The notes: generated by a model not told the origin, from the letters alone. A DNA stretch of 64,000 nt from Clostridium sp. UBA4548 (GCF_002387895.1 NZ_DGLI01000006.1:1-64000); one strand, 5' to 3'. Positions 9,657 to 18,941 are shown, counted from the stretch's first letter. Numbers and translations are program-made.

Positions 9657-10134
9657 TTCACATCCTCCCGTTCTATGAAAAAAATTATTTAAATAAGTAG
9701 AAAAAAATATTAACATAAAACTAACAACAAATAAACAATAATATCAACAAATTTATGACACATTTAGAGTTGTTGACAAATGGCAAAAAAATTATTCACA
9801 TGTTTATAATTTTATGGATAACTATAATTGCAAAAAGTTATTAACATATGTACTAATAATTATTACTAACATTATTAAGTTGCATAAAATCAAGGATTTT
9901 AGTCCATAATATCTTAATGAAAATGAGTAATATACAACAAAGAAACAAGTTATACACAGAATTATCAACAAGCTGTGCATAACTTTTTATAGTATAAGTT
10001 ATTAACAGTTATGATTACATGATATCAAAACTTAAAAAGCTATTCAAGAAGTTATCCACAAAAAATCATATAACTTATATATTTTATCAACAAATTTATG
10101 TAAAAACTAACAATTATTTGTCACAACAGGTGTC
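9657..10134. other. oriC: oriC left half: DnaA-box cluster (dnaA-rpmH)
   Basis: This gene-free, very AT-rich stretch lies between divergent dnaA and rpmH. Boxes matching TTATNCACA or its complement are at 9792-9800 (TTATTCACA), 9950-9958 (TTATACACA), 9974-9982 (TGTGCATAA) and 10052-10060 (perfect TTATCCACA). Near-matches such as TTATCAACA occur at 9962-9970. With the dnaA-dnaN boxes it forms a bipartite origin of the B. subtilis type. The dnaA promoter should lie at its left edge, but no convincing -35/-10 pair was seen. Confidence 0.85.
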
Positions 10135-10163
10135 TTGACATTAACAAACCTTGACTATATAAT
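10135..10163 (+). promoter_or_regulatory. Consensus sigma-A promoter of rpmH
   Basis: A perfect TTGACA (10135-10140), 17-bp spacer and perfect TATAAT (10158-10163) lie about 75 bases upstream of the rpmH start. It probably drives rpmH-rnpA and perhaps the genes beyond. Confidence 0.85.
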
Positions 10164-10236
10164 CTAATAGTAAAACGATAAAATAGTAATAACAAATTGC
10201 TATAAATATAGGAAAAAACAGAAGGGGGTGGAGCAC

Positions 10237-10371
10237 ATGTTTATGACATACCAACCTAAAAAGAAACAAAGAAAAAAAGAACATGGATTTAGAAAGAGAA
10301 TGAGCACTAAGTCTGGAAGAAACGTTCTTAAAAGAAGAAGACTTAAAGGAAGAAAAAGATTGACAGCATAA
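10237..10371 (+). CDS. rpmH: 50S ribosomal protein L34
   Basis: L34 is a small, highly basic large-subunit protein. Direct translation gives 44 residues starting MFMTYQPKKKQRKKEHGF and ending GRKRLTA, the full family length and pattern. A GAAGGGGGTGG ribosome-binding site precedes the ATG. It is first in the rpmH-rnpA-yidD-yidC-jag series and diverges from dnaA across the origin, its near-universal bacterial position. Confidence 0.97.
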   Translation: MFMTYQPKKKQRKKEHGFRKRMSTKSGRNVLKRRRLKGRKRLTA

Positions 10372-10393
10372 GGGCCGCAGATGTGGCCTTTTT
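10370..10393 (+). terminator. Terminator/attenuator between rpmH and rnpA
   Basis: Stem AAGGGCC / GGCCTTT (one G-T pair), an 8-base loop and a T5 tract follow the L34 stop directly. Partial read-through here would explain how abundant L34 and scarce RnpA can share one promoter. Confidence 0.65.
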
Positions 10394-10438
10394 CTGCAAC
10401 TTAAAAAGTTACCTTAAGAAAGTAGGACGCAACTTAAA

Positions 10439-10798
10439 ATGAAAGAAGATAGATTAAGAAAAAATCCTGAATTTAGATTAGTATATAGACGAGGTAAGTC
10501 TTTTTCAAATGCTCTATTAGTACTATACATTTTTAGAAATAACAAGAATATAAATAGAGTAGGAATTTCCGTAAGTAAAAAAGTAGGTAAAAGTGTAGTA
10601 AGAAGCAGAGTGAAAAGGTTAATAAGTGAAAGTTTCAGATTAAATAAACAAGGATTGAGACAAGGATATGATCTAGTTTTTGTTGCAAGAACTGCTTCTA
10701 ATAGTAAAGGTTATAAAGAAATAGAAAGTTCAGTAAGGGACTTATTGAGGAAATCAGGTCTTAATAATGTTGAAAAAAATATTACTAAAAGTAATTAA
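10439..10798 (+). CDS. rnpA: Ribonuclease P protein component
   Basis: RnpA is the basic protein cofactor of the RNase P ribozyme, which trims tRNA 5' ends. The 119-residue protein has the expected order: an N-terminal RLRKNPEFRLVYRRGKSF, a VGISVSKKVGKSV strand-helix region and the conserved basic helix. That helix reads RSRVKRLISESFR, with Ser where the family signature RNR usually has Asn. The ribosome-binding site is weak, and the last 32 bases overlap yidD, suggesting translational coupling. Confidence 0.95.
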   Translation: MKEDRLRKNPEFRLVYRRGKSFSNALLVLYIFRNNKNINRVGISVSKKVGKSVVRSRVKRLISESFRLNKQGLRQGYDLVFVARTASNSKGYKEIESSVRDLLRKSGLNNVEKNITKSN

Positions 10799-10979
10799 AA
10801 TTTATAGAAAGTACATATCGCCACTGAAAGCACCTTGTTGCATTTATGTGCCTACTTGTTCTGAGTATGCAGTAGAAGCAATAGAAAAATATGGAGCTAT
10901 AAAAGGTGGTTTTATGGCAATGAAAAGAATTTTAAGATGCCATCCATATCACAAGGGTGGTTATGACCCAGTAAAATAA
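10767..10979 (+). CDS. yidD: Membrane protein insertion efficiency factor YidD
   Basis: This is a 70-residue YidD-family protein (DUF37), a membrane-associated helper of YidC-dependent insertion. The hallmarks are an N-terminal amphipathic basic segment, the YRKYISPLKAPCCIYVPTCS block with conserved cysteines, and RILRCHPYHKGGYDPV near the end. It overlaps rnpA by 32 bases and precedes yidC by 21, the standard arrangement. Confidence 0.95.
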   Translation: MLKKILLKVIKIYRKYISPLKAPCCIYVPTCSEYAVEAIEKYGAIKGGFMAMKRILRCHPYHKGGYDPVK

Positions 10980-11000
10980 AATATTAGGAGGGTTTTAATT

Positions 11001-11660
11001 TTGACAAATTTCTTATCTGGTATTTTCATACAATTTTTTAATGCCATTCATAAATTAATTGAAGGCATTATAGCAAATCCAGACATTTCCTTTGGTGTGA
11101 CTATAATAGTGTTTACTATTATCATAAGAGTATTATTATTACCATTAAGTTTAAAACAAACTAAATCCACAGTAAAGATGAGTGCTATTCAGCCAGAAGT
11201 AAAGAAAATTCAAGAAAAATATAAGAAGGATCCTCAAAAAGCACAACAAGAGGTTATGAAAATTTATAAAGAAAATGATGTAAGTCCAATGGGTGGATGT
11301 CTACCTATGCTTATTCAATTTCCAATATTAATTGCCCTTTTTTATGTATTTCAACATATCGACTATCAAGGAGCAGGATTTTTATGGCTTACTGATTTAA
11401 CAAAATCAGATCCGTTATATATATTACCAATACTTTCAGGGATAACTACCTATTTTTCTACAAGATCAATGCAGGGTAGTGCAGATGAGGCTGCTGCTAA
11501 GCAAGCTTCAACAATGAATATAGGTATGTCTATATTCTTCACATTTATGTCCTTTAAGTTTGCTGGAGCATTAGTACTTTATTGGGTTGTTAATAATGGA
11601 ATTCAATTACTACAAAATTTATTGTTAAAAAAAGAATATAAAAAACCAGAAGTATTATAA
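11001..11660 (+). CDS. yidC: Membrane protein insertase YidC
   Basis: YidC/Oxa1/Alb3 insertase places membrane proteins with or without SecYEG. The 219-residue short Gram-positive form has about five membrane segments; the conserved arginine of the hydrophilic groove lies in IIIRVLLLPLSLKQ, and a basic cytoplasmic hairpin follows. It starts with TTG at 11001 behind a GGAGGG site (10986-10992). No lipobox cysteine is visible at the N terminus, unlike B. subtilis SpoIIIJ. Co-transcription with yidD and jag is likely. Confidence 0.95.
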   Translation: MTNFLSGIFIQFFNAIHKLIEGIIANPDISFGVTIIVFTIIIRVLLLPLSLKQTKSTVKMSAIQPEVKKIQEKYKKDPQKAQQEVMKIYKENDVSPMGGCLPMLIQFPILIALFYVFQHIDYQGAGFLWLTDLTKSDPLYILPILSGITTYFSTRSMQGSADEAAAKQASTMNIGMSIFFTFMSFKFAGALVLYWVVNNGIQLLQNLLLKKEYKKPEVL

Positions 11661-11701
11661 TTTATAGCCTATTTAAATAGTGGAAAGGCGGTGCCTAGGG
11701 T

Positions 11702-12328
11702 ATGAAAACTATAGAAAGCATGGGGAAAACTACTGAAGATGCTATTAAAAATGCATTATCAGAGTTAAAGGTTACTGAAGATAAAGTTACTATTGAGATT
11801 TTAGAAGAAGGTAGCAAAGGATTTTTAAATATAATTGGTGTTAAACCAGCTAAAGTTAGAGTCACTGTTAAGAGAGATTATATTTCTGAAGCTCATAATT
11901 TTTTAAGAGAAGTTTTAAATTCTATGAAGATTAAGGCCGAAATAAAGGTCAAAGAAGAAAACAATGATATAAAAATTAACTTAGTTGGTCCTAATATGGG
12001 GATTTTAATAGGCTATAGAGGAGAAACACTAGATTCTCTTCAATATTTAGTAAGTTTGGTTGTAAATAAAGACCATAACATTGAATATAAGAGAGTAATT
12101 CTAGATACAGAGAATTATAGATTCAATAGACAAGAAACTTTAAAGAAACTTGCATCTAAAATGGCATATAAGGTTAGAGTTGGAGGAAAAACTTTAAAAT
12201 TAGAGCCTATGAATCCATATGAAAGAAGAGTAATACATTCTACATTGCAGAATGACCCTTATGTTAAAACATATAGTGAGGGTGACGAACCTTATAGAAG
12301 AGTTGTTATTGAATTAAAGAAAGCCTAA
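11702..12328 (+). CDS. jag: RNA-binding protein Jag (KhpB)
   Basis: Jag/KhpB has an N-terminal Jag domain, a KH domain with GxxG motif (GYRGET, near residue 102) and a C-terminal R3H domain (ERRVIH). It works with KhpA in post-transcriptional control of cell elongation and, in clostridia, toxin or division genes. The 208-residue length is normal. The stop codon sits inside its own terminator hairpin. Confidence 0.95.
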   Translation: MKTIESMGKTTEDAIKNALSELKVTEDKVTIEILEEGSKGFLNIIGVKPAKVRVTVKRDYISEAHNFLREVLNSMKIKAEIKVKEENNDIKINLVGPNMGILIGYRGETLDSLQYLVSLVVNKDHNIEYKRVILDTENYRFNRQETLKKLASKMAYKVRVGGKTLKLEPMNPYERRVIHSTLQNDPYVKTYSEGDEPYRRVVIELKKA

Positions 12329-12345
12329 AGGCTTTCTTTTTATTA
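12316..12345 (+). terminator. Terminator of the rpmH-jag operon
   Basis: Stem AAAGAAAGCC / GGCTTTCTTT with a 4-base loop and trailing T tract. The jag stop codon lies in the loop. Confidence 0.85.
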
Positions 12346-12880
12346 TGTTTGGATAATAAAAGTAATAAGTTAAGAAAATTTGGGTTAATTATGGGTTATT
12401 ACCTATGAAAGAATGCAATAAATTAATGACATAGTTAAAAGGATAATTTATAATAAGTTTTGTATAAAGCAAACTAGCAATGAATATGCATATTGCTAGT
12501 TTAATTTATATTTTTATAAGGAACTTATAGGATATAAGTGGAAATAAGGGACAAAATATGAATAGCTAGTATTTAAGTGTGTAGTAGGTTTTAAATATAG
12601 ATAAAATGAAAGATAAATAGTAGCTATGTAGTTCACTTAGATGTAAAAAATATAAGGATATATTTATATAAATATATAAATAAACAAAGATATAAAAATA
12701 TCAATATATCTTTATAAGAATATATAGTGTTTATGCACATTATAGCCTATTGATAAGATGTCCGTATATGAAAATAAGGGAGTGATTAATGCTTAAATTA
12801 ATTAGCATAATTATTTTAACTTAATCTTATGGACTTAAGCAATAAAGAGATATAACTACAGTATAGATATTTTCACAAAT
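12346..12880. other. AT-rich intergenic region before mnmE
   Basis: About 535 bases carry no plausible gene. One clear inverted repeat (AAACTAGCAAT at 12471-12481, ATTGCTAGTTT at 12492-12502) is followed by a T-rich stretch and may be a second terminator. The rest is nearly pure A/T; the mnmE promoter is presumably near its right end. Confidence 0.5.
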
Positions 12881-12893
12881 AGGAGTGATAACA

Positions 12894-14270
12894 ATGAAGG
12901 ATTTTGATACTATTGCGGCTATAGCAACTAGCTTAGGAGAAGGTGGCATTGCTATTATTAGGGTATCAGGAGATAAGGCATTATCAATTGTTTCAAAGAT
13001 TTTTAGAGGAAAAAATAATAAAAGTATTGAACATATTAAAACTTATACAATGAGATATGGATATATTGTCGATGAAAACAATGAACATATCGATGAGGTT
13101 ATAGTATCCTTTATGAAAGGTCCAAGAAGTTTTACAGCAGAGGATACAATTGAAATTAACTGCCATGGTGGAGTAGTAGCTACAAATAAGATTTTAGAAC
13201 AAGTAATTAAAAATGGAGCTAGATTAGCAGAGCCAGGAGAATTTACTAAGAGAGCATTTTTAAATGGAAGAATAGATTTATCTCAAGCAGAGGCTGTTAT
13301 TGATATTATCAGAGCTAAAACAGATCTTAGTATGAAATCAGCACTTATACAAAGTGAGGGTGGAGTATCCAAGGAAATTAGAAGGCTTAGGGAAACGTTA
13401 CTTTCCACCATAGCTCATATTGAAGCTACTGTAGACTACCCAGAGGATGACTTAGAAGAAGTTACTGCAGAAATGGCTGCTAATCAATTATCAGAAATTA
13501 AGAGTGAAATAGAAGAGCTTATTCACACCTCAGAAGAAGGTAAGATACTAAGAGAAGGATTAAGTACAGTAATAGTTGGAAAGCCTAATGTAGGTAAATC
13601 TTCCTTATTAAATGCTCTAACAAAAGAGAATAGAGCTATAGTAACAGATGTTCCAGGTACTACAAGAGATGTAATCGAAGAATACATAAACATTTCTGGA
13701 GTTCCAATAAAAATAATTGATACTGCAGGTATTAGGGAAACAGAAGATGTAGTAGAAAAAATTGGGGTTGAAAAATCAAAAGAAAAAATAGATGAAGCTG
13801 ATTTAATACTTCTAATATTAGATACTAGTAGGCAGTTAGATGAAGAAGATAAGGAAATAATGGGATATATTAAAGATAAAAAATATATAGTGTTATTAAA
13901 TAAATCTGATTTGGATGGTAAAATAAATAAAGAAGAGTTAAGTGTTCTTAACCCTAAATATATGATTAATATTTCAGCTAAAACTGGAGAAGGAATTAAG
14001 GAAGTAAAAGCTGCAATTAAAGAATTATTTTTTAAAGGTGAAATAAACGCAAACAATATTATTATAACTAATACCCGTCATAAAGAAGCTTTATTTAGAG
14101 CTAATGAAAGTATAGCTAGTGCTATAGAGGTTTTAAATAATACTTTTGCCATAGACTTAGCTTCTATAGATATTAGAAATGCTTGGTCTTATTTGGGTGA
14201 AATAACTGGAGATTCTCTTGAGGAGAATATAATAGATAAAATATTTAAAGAATTTTGTTTAGGAAAGTAG
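12894..14270 (+). CDS. mnmE: tRNA modification GTPase MnmE
   Basis: MnmE is the GTPase half of the MnmEG complex that installs carboxymethylaminomethyl or aminomethyl groups at C5 of wobble uridine 34. The 458-residue protein has the N-terminal tetrahydrofolate-binding domain, a G domain inserted in a helical domain (GKPNVGKSS, DTAG, NKSD) and the C-terminal redox cysteine in CLGK. The frame opens at GTG 12885, but that GTG lies within the AGGAG site; ATG 12894 is the better start. mnmG follows after 8 bases. Confidence 0.97.
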   Translation: MKDFDTIAAIATSLGEGGIAIIRVSGDKALSIVSKIFRGKNNKSIEHIKTYTMRYGYIVDENNEHIDEVIVSFMKGPRSFTAEDTIEINCHGGVVATNKILEQVIKNGARLAEPGEFTKRAFLNGRIDLSQAEAVIDIIRAKTDLSMKSALIQSEGGVSKEIRRLRETLLSTIAHIEATVDYPEDDLEEVTAEMAANQLSEIKSEIEELIHTSEEGKILREGLSTVIVGKPNVGKSSLLNALTKENRAIVTDVPGTTRDVIEEYINISGVPIKIIDTAGIRETEDVVEKIGVEKSKEKIDEADLILLILDTSRQLDEEDKEIMGYIKDKKYIVLLNKSDLDGKINKEELSVLNPKYMINISAKTGEGIKEVKAAIKELFFKGEINANNIIITNTRHKEALFRANESIASAIEVLNNTFAIDLASIDIRNAWSYLGEITGDSLEENIIDKIFKEFCLGK

Positions 14271-14278
14271 GTGACTCT

Positions 14279-16183
14279 ATGAAGTATTTTGCTGGAGATT
14301 ACGATGTAGTTGTAATTGGAGCAGGTCATGCAGGATGTGAAGCTGCTCTGGCTACTGCTAGAATGAACTGTAAAACTCTAATGTGTACTTTAAATTTAGA
14401 TAGTGTAGCGTTTATGCCATGTAACCCTAATATCGGGGGAACAGCTAAGGGCCATTTAGTTAGGGAAATAGATGCATTAGGTGGGGAGATGGGCATTAAT
14501 ATTGACCAAACTTACATTCAATCGAGAATGCTAAACACCTCAAAGGGACCAGCAGTACATTCTTTAAGAGCTCAAGCTGATAAAAAGAGGTATTCTGAAA
14601 GAATGAAGCATGTGATTGAAAAAGAGCCTAATTTATATTTAAAACAGCTTGAAGTTGTAAGCATAGATGTAGAAGACAATAAAGTTAAAGGTGTTCTCAC
14701 TAGGCATGGAGCTTATTTTAATTGTAAGGCAGTAATTTTAACCAGTGGTACATATTTAAAGTCTCAGGTTATTATTGGAGAAATAACTTTAAATGAAGGA
14801 CCTAGCGGATTATTTCCTGCAAATGAGCTTTCAAGTTCCTTAGAGGACTTAGGAATTTCTTTAAGAAGATTTAAAACAGGAACACCAGCTAGGATTAATA
14901 GAAGATCAGTGGATTTTTCAAAGATGGAGGAGCAAAGAGGTGATGAAAAAGTAGTACCTTTTTCCTTTATTAGTGAGAATATTGATAGACCTCAAGTATC
15001 ATGTTATTTAACTTACACTAATGAAAATACTCATGAGGTTATAATGAAAAATATCCATCGATCTCCTTTATATAATGGTTCTATAAAAAGTACAGGACCA
15101 AGATATTGTCCTTCCATAGAGGATAAAGTAATGAGATTTAGGGATAAGGAAAGACATCAGTTATTTGTTGAGCCAGAAGGAGAGTATACTGAAGAATTAT
15201 ATCTTCAGGGAATGAGTAGTTCTCTTCCAGAAGATGTTCAAATTGAGATGCTTAAAACAATTCCTGGCCTTGAAAATGTAGAGATGATGAGAACAGCTTA
15301 TGCTATAGAGTACGACTGTATTGATCCAACTCAATTAAAACTATCCTTAGAATTTAAACATATTGAAGGTTTCTTTTCAGCAGGTCAGGTAAATGGAAGT
15401 TCAGGATATGAAGAAGCTGCTGGACAAGGAATATTAGCTGGAATAAATGCGGCTCTTAAACTTCAGAATAAAGAACCTTTAATTTTAAGTAGATCTGATG
15501 CATATATTGGTGTTTTAGTTGATGATTTGGTTACTAAAGGCACTAATGAGCCTTATAGAATGATGACCTCCCGATCAGAGTATAGATTGCTTTTAAGACA
15601 GGATAATGCTGATTTAAGATTAACTGAGGTTGGATATGAGGTTGGACTTGTTACAGAGGAAAGATATAAGAGATTTATAGAGAAGAAGGAAGCAATAGAT
15701 AAAGAACTTAGCAGAATAAAAGCTCTACAAATAACAAACAAAAAAGAAGTAAATGAATTTTTAGAAAGCAAGGGTTCTGTGGCACTAAGAAAACCAATAA
15801 GCCTATATGAACTTATTAAGCGTTCAGAGTTAGATTATTATAGTGTAGCAGATTTAGACCCAGAGAGAAGAGAACTTAATGATTCAGTAAAAGAGCAAGT
15901 TAATATAACATCAAAATACGAGGGTTATATAACAAAACAGCTTGAACAAATTAATCAATTTAAAAAGTATGAGGAAAAAATCATACCTGAAGACTTAGAC
16001 TATAATCAGATTAAAGGTTTAAGAATAGAAGCAATCCAAAAACTACATAATATTAGACCAATTAGTATAGGGCAAGCATCTAGAATTTCAGGGGTTTCTC
16101 CTGCAGATATTTCGGTTCTTCTTATATACTTAGAGCAAAGAAATAGAATTATTAATGAGAATAATAAAGAGAAGAGTGAGTAG
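14279..16183 (+). CDS. mnmG: tRNA uridine modification enzyme MnmG
   Basis: MnmG (GidA) is the FAD- and NADH-dependent partner of MnmE. The N-terminal dinucleotide-binding motif GAGHAGCEAALA is followed by the family blocks PCNPNIGGTAKGHLVREIDALGG and NGSSGYEEAAGQG. ATG 14279, preceded by TAGGTGA, gives 634 residues, a normal length. The longer frame from TTG 14255 overlaps mnmE and lacks a ribosome site. It is co-transcribed with mnmE and rsmG. Confidence 0.97.
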   Translation: MKYFAGDYDVVVIGAGHAGCEAALATARMNCKTLMCTLNLDSVAFMPCNPNIGGTAKGHLVREIDALGGEMGINIDQTYIQSRMLNTSKGPAVHSLRAQADKKRYSERMKHVIEKEPNLYLKQLEVVSIDVEDNKVKGVLTRHGAYFNCKAVILTSGTYLKSQVIIGEITLNEGPSGLFPANELSSSLEDLGISLRRFKTGTPARINRRSVDFSKMEEQRGDEKVVPFSFISENIDRPQVSCYLTYTNENTHEVIMKNIHRSPLYNGSIKSTGPRYCPSIEDKVMRFRDKERHQLFVEPEGEYTEELYLQGMSSSLPEDVQIEMLKTIPGLENVEMMRTAYAIEYDCIDPTQLKLSLEFKHIEGFFSAGQVNGSSGYEEAAGQGILAGINAALKLQNKEPLILSRSDAYIGVLVDDLVTKGTNEPYRMMTSRSEYRLLLRQDNADLRLTEVGYEVGLVTEERYKRFIEKKEAIDKELSRIKALQITNKKEVNEFLESKGSVALRKPISLYELIKRSELDYYSVADLDPERRELNDSVKEQVNITSKYEGYITKQLEQINQFKKYEEKIIPEDLDYNQIKGLRIEAIQKLHNIRPISIGQASRISGVSPADISVLLIYLEQRNRIINENNKEKSE

Positions 16184-16201
16184 GCCGCTTTGGAGGTATT
16201 T

Positions 16202-16921
16202 ATGAAGTATTATGATATTTTAAATGAAGCTAGTAATAATGAGGGATTAGAGCTTAATGAAGATAAATACAATAAGTTTATCAAATATAAAGAGCTTATT
16301 AAAGAATGGAACGAGAAAATTAATTTAACAGCTATTACAGAAGATGATGAAATAATTCAAAAACATTTTATTGACTCAATTAAGGTTTTTAAGTGTGAAG
16401 AGCTTAAGAATGCAAAGAAAATTATCGATATAGGAACTGGAGGGGGATTTCCGGGAATACCTATGAAGATAATTAATCCAGCTTCTAAAATTGTACTTTT
16501 GGATTCATTAAATAAAAGAATAAACTTCTTAAATGAAGTTATTAGAGAATTAGGTCTAGAAAATATAGATACCATACATGGCAGAGCAGAAGACTTTGCA
16601 CAAGAAATAAAATATAGAGAAAAATTTGATGCGGCAGTTTCTCGTGCGGTAGCAAATTTAGCAGTACTTAGTGAATTCTGCTTACCTTATGTAAAGGTTG
16701 GAGGATATTTTGTGGCCTTGAAGGGTCCAGCTATAGATGAAGAGATGAAGGACGCGAAAAATGCTATAAAGTTACTAGGTGGAGAAGTAGAAAGAATTCT
16801 AAAAGTGGATATTGAAGGAAGTGACTTAAATCACAATTTAGTCGTAATTAAGAAGATTAAGGATACTCCTAAGAAATATCCGCGAAAAGCTGGAATGGTA
16901 ACTAAAAATCCTCTAAAATAA
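16202..16921 (+). CDS. rsmG: 16S rRNA (guanine-N7)-methyltransferase RsmG
   Basis: RsmG (GidB) methylates N7 of G527 in 16S rRNA using SAM; loss gives low-level streptomycin resistance in other bacteria. The SAM loop IDIGTGGGFPGIP is clear, and family blocks such as EWNEKINLTAI and AVSRAVANLAVLSEFCLP are present. ATG 16202 follows TGGAGG by 5 bases and gives 239 residues; the frame opens earlier at TTG 16190. Confidence 0.96.
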   Translation: MKYYDILNEASNNEGLELNEDKYNKFIKYKELIKEWNEKINLTAITEDDEIIQKHFIDSIKVFKCEELKNAKKIIDIGTGGGFPGIPMKIINPASKIVLLDSLNKRINFLNEVIRELGLENIDTIHGRAEDFAQEIKYREKFDAAVSRAVANLAVLSEFCLPYVKVGGYFVALKGPAIDEEMKDAKNAIKLLGGEVERILKVDIEGSDLNHNLVVIKKIKDTPKKYPRKAGMVTKNPLK

Positions 16922-17019
16922 TGTAAAATAATATTTGTTAAATTATAAGAAAAAAGAAGGGATTTTGAAGTTTATATAGAATTGTAAATATAAGGAAATA
17001 TACAGAGGGATGGTACATT

Positions 17020-17799
17020 ATGGAAAAAAATGTTAATTTTATATCTACAGAGTTAATAGCTCCAAATACTTATCAACCTAGAAAAGTATTTAATGACAAC
17101 ACTATAGAGGAACTTGCTCAATCCATTAAGGTTTATGGTATAATTCAACCACTTACAGTTAGAAAACTTGATGAGAATAATTATGAGCTTGTAGCAGGAG
17201 AAAGGAGACTTAGAGCGGCAAAACTTGCTGGTTTATCTGAAGTTCCTGCAATAATTGTAGATATAAGTGATAAGGATTCAGCTGCCATTGCACTTTTAGA
17301 AAATTTACAAAGAGAAGATTTAAATTTTTATGAGGAAGCCTTAGCTTATTATAATTTAATTCAAGATCATTCTTATACTCAAGAGCAATTAGCTCAAACT
17401 ATTGGAAAAAAGCAATCTACTATTGCTAATAAGTTAAGAATTTTAAAATTACAACCCGATATAACAAATACAATAATTGAAAATAAACTAACTGAGCGTC
17501 ATGCAAGAGCATTATTAAAGTTACCTACAGTAGAACTACAAAAAGAGGTACTAGAAAAGGTAATTGAAAGGTCTTTAAATGTAAAAAACACTGAAGACTT
17601 AATTGAAAAAGAACTTTTAAAGCTAGCTAATGGAGAAGTGGCTGCAGATGGAAAAAAAAGAATAAAAGGAATTTTCAATGCAGCAATATATGTAAATACT
17701 GTAAAACAAGTGTTCGATAAATATGGAATTGATGCTAAATATAGATCAAAAGAATTAGAAGATAGTATTGAAGTTACTATTACAATTCAAAAAAAATAA
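17020..17799 (+). CDS. noc: ParB-like nucleoid occlusion protein Noc
   Basis: This 259-residue ParB/Spo0J-fold CTPase lies between rsmG and parA, the position of B. subtilis noc. It has the N-terminal CTP-binding motifs (YQPRK, GERRLRAA), a helix-turn-helix core (QLAQTIGKKQSTIANKLRIL) and a C-terminal dimer domain. Noc binds its own sites and inhibits Z-ring assembly over the nucleoid. The distinction from ParB rests on position and on a second, more canonical parB at 18942. Its terminator hairpin contains a parS site. Confidence 0.88.
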   Translation: MEKNVNFISTELIAPNTYQPRKVFNDNTIEELAQSIKVYGIIQPLTVRKLDENNYELVAGERRLRAAKLAGLSEVPAIIVDISDKDSAAIALLENLQREDLNFYEEALAYYNLIQDHSYTQEQLAQTIGKKQSTIANKLRILKLQPDITNTIIENKLTERHARALLKLPTVELQKEVLEKVIERSLNVKNTEDLIEKELLKLANGEVAADGKKRIKGIFNAAIYVNTVKQVFDKYGIDAKYRSKELEDSIEVTITIQKK

Positions 17800-17801
17800 G
17801 G

Positions 17802-17837
17802 AAAAGACATATGTTTCATGTGAAACATATGTCTTTT
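17802..17837. terminator. Terminator-like hairpin of noc with embedded parS
   Basis: A perfect 17-bp inverted repeat (AAAAGACATATGTTTCA and its complement, 2-base centre) lies just past the noc stop and ends in CTTTTATT. Its core, 17812-17827, is parS (TGTTTCATGTGAAACA). It can act as RNA terminator and as ParB-binding DNA. Confidence 0.8.
17812..17827. other. parS: parS centromere site 1
   Basis: TGTTTCATGTGAAACA differs from the B. subtilis consensus (TGTTNCACGTGAAACA) only at the centre. It is near parA/parB and about 8 kb from oriC, as expected for ParB nucleation sites. Confidence 0.9.
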
Positions 17838-18169
17838 ATTATCTTTTAAAATAAATTTTTGTAATATTATATAATAAGTACTTTAATAAATTTTATTAAA
17901 AAGATATAATAATTAATATAAACTATAATTATATTAATTTTAGTAGTAAAAGAGGGCATCCATTAACCCTTTTTATATTTTAGATACTAACTTAAGGATG
18001 AACAGTTTATACAATTCAAATTAATATAAACTATATATGAAAGTTGCAGTAGTAGTTTTATATAATAATATCTAAAGCAACTTATATTAAGTAGAATGTA
18101 AAAAGCTATATACTTAGCATAATACTAAGCATTCTATAAAAGTTTAAAATATGATTGGGGGTTAGGGTT
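17838..18169. other. Intergenic region between noc and parA
   Basis: About 330 AT-rich bases without a gene. A hairpin AAAAGAGGG / CCCTTTTTA (17948-17976, one bulge) with trailing T-rich sequence looks like a second terminator. The parA promoter probably lies to its right, but no consensus pair was identified. Confidence 0.45.
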
Positions 18170-18940
18170 GTGAAGGTAATATGCGTTTTTAATCAAAAAG
18201 GAGGAGTAGGTAAAACTACTACCAATATTAATTTATGTTCATATCTTGCTATGAATGGATATAGGGTTTTGGCTATTGACATTGACCCTCAAGGGAACAC
18301 TACTAGTGGGTTAGGATTCGATAAAAGAACCTTAGATTCATCTATGTATGATGTGCTCACATCGGATACACCGCTAAAGGAAGTCATAAGAAAATGCGAG
18401 GTTGTAGAGAACTTTTATATAGCACCCTCAACCATGCAACTTGCAGCGGCAGAAGTAGAATTAATAAATACTAAAAACAGAGAAACAATTTTTAAAAGAA
18501 AGTTAGAAGAGCTTGGTGAGGAATATGATTATATATTTATAGATTGCCCTCCATCATTAGGTATACTAACTATTAATGCATTAACAGCGGCTCATTCTGT
18601 TCTTATACCAATTCAGTGTGAATTTTATGCACTTGAAGGAGTAAGTCAGTTAGTTAATACCGTACAGCTTATTAAGAAGTCTTTAAACAAATCCTTGGAA
18701 ATTGAAGGAGTTGTAATGAGCATGTACGATGCAAGAACAAAGCTTTCTAATGAAGTGGTAAATGAAGTGAAAAAGTACTTTAAAGAAAAGGTATATGATA
18801 CTACTATCCCTAGAAATATTAGGTTAGCAGAGTCTCCAAGTTTCGGGCTTCCAATAATGCTTTATGATGATAAGTGTAAAGGCGCTGAAGCTTTTGAGGA
18901 ACTTGCAAATGAATTTTTGAAAAGACAAGGGGGAAAGTAA
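18170..18940 (+). CDS. parA: Chromosome partitioning ATPase ParA/Soj
   Basis: ParA/Soj is a Walker-type ATPase that moves ParB-parS complexes and, in Bacillus, regulates DnaA. The deviant Walker A is NQKGGVGKTTTNINL at the N terminus; DIDPQGNTTSGLG and FIDCPPSLGILTINAL follow. The frame opens at TTG 18155, but GTG 18170 gives the standard start MKVICVFNQKGG with a GGGGG element 8 bases upstream, and 256 residues. parB follows after one base. Confidence 0.96.
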   Translation: MKVICVFNQKGGVGKTTTNINLCSYLAMNGYRVLAIDIDPQGNTTSGLGFDKRTLDSSMYDVLTSDTPLKEVIRKCEVVENFYIAPSTMQLAAAEVELINTKNRETIFKRKLEELGEEYDYIFIDCPPSLGILTINALTAAHSVLIPIQCEFYALEGVSQLVNTVQLIKKSLNKSLEIEGVVMSMYDARTKLSNEVVNEVKKYFKEKVYDTTIPRNIRLAESPSFGLPIMLYDDKCKGAEAFEELANEFLKRQGGK

Positions 18941-18941
18941 T

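Noticed and set aside
13523..14056. 177-codon minus-strand frame, the longest antisense frame
   Set aside because: Lies wholly inside mnmE; its composition is that expected from the reverse of a coding gene in AT-rich DNA.
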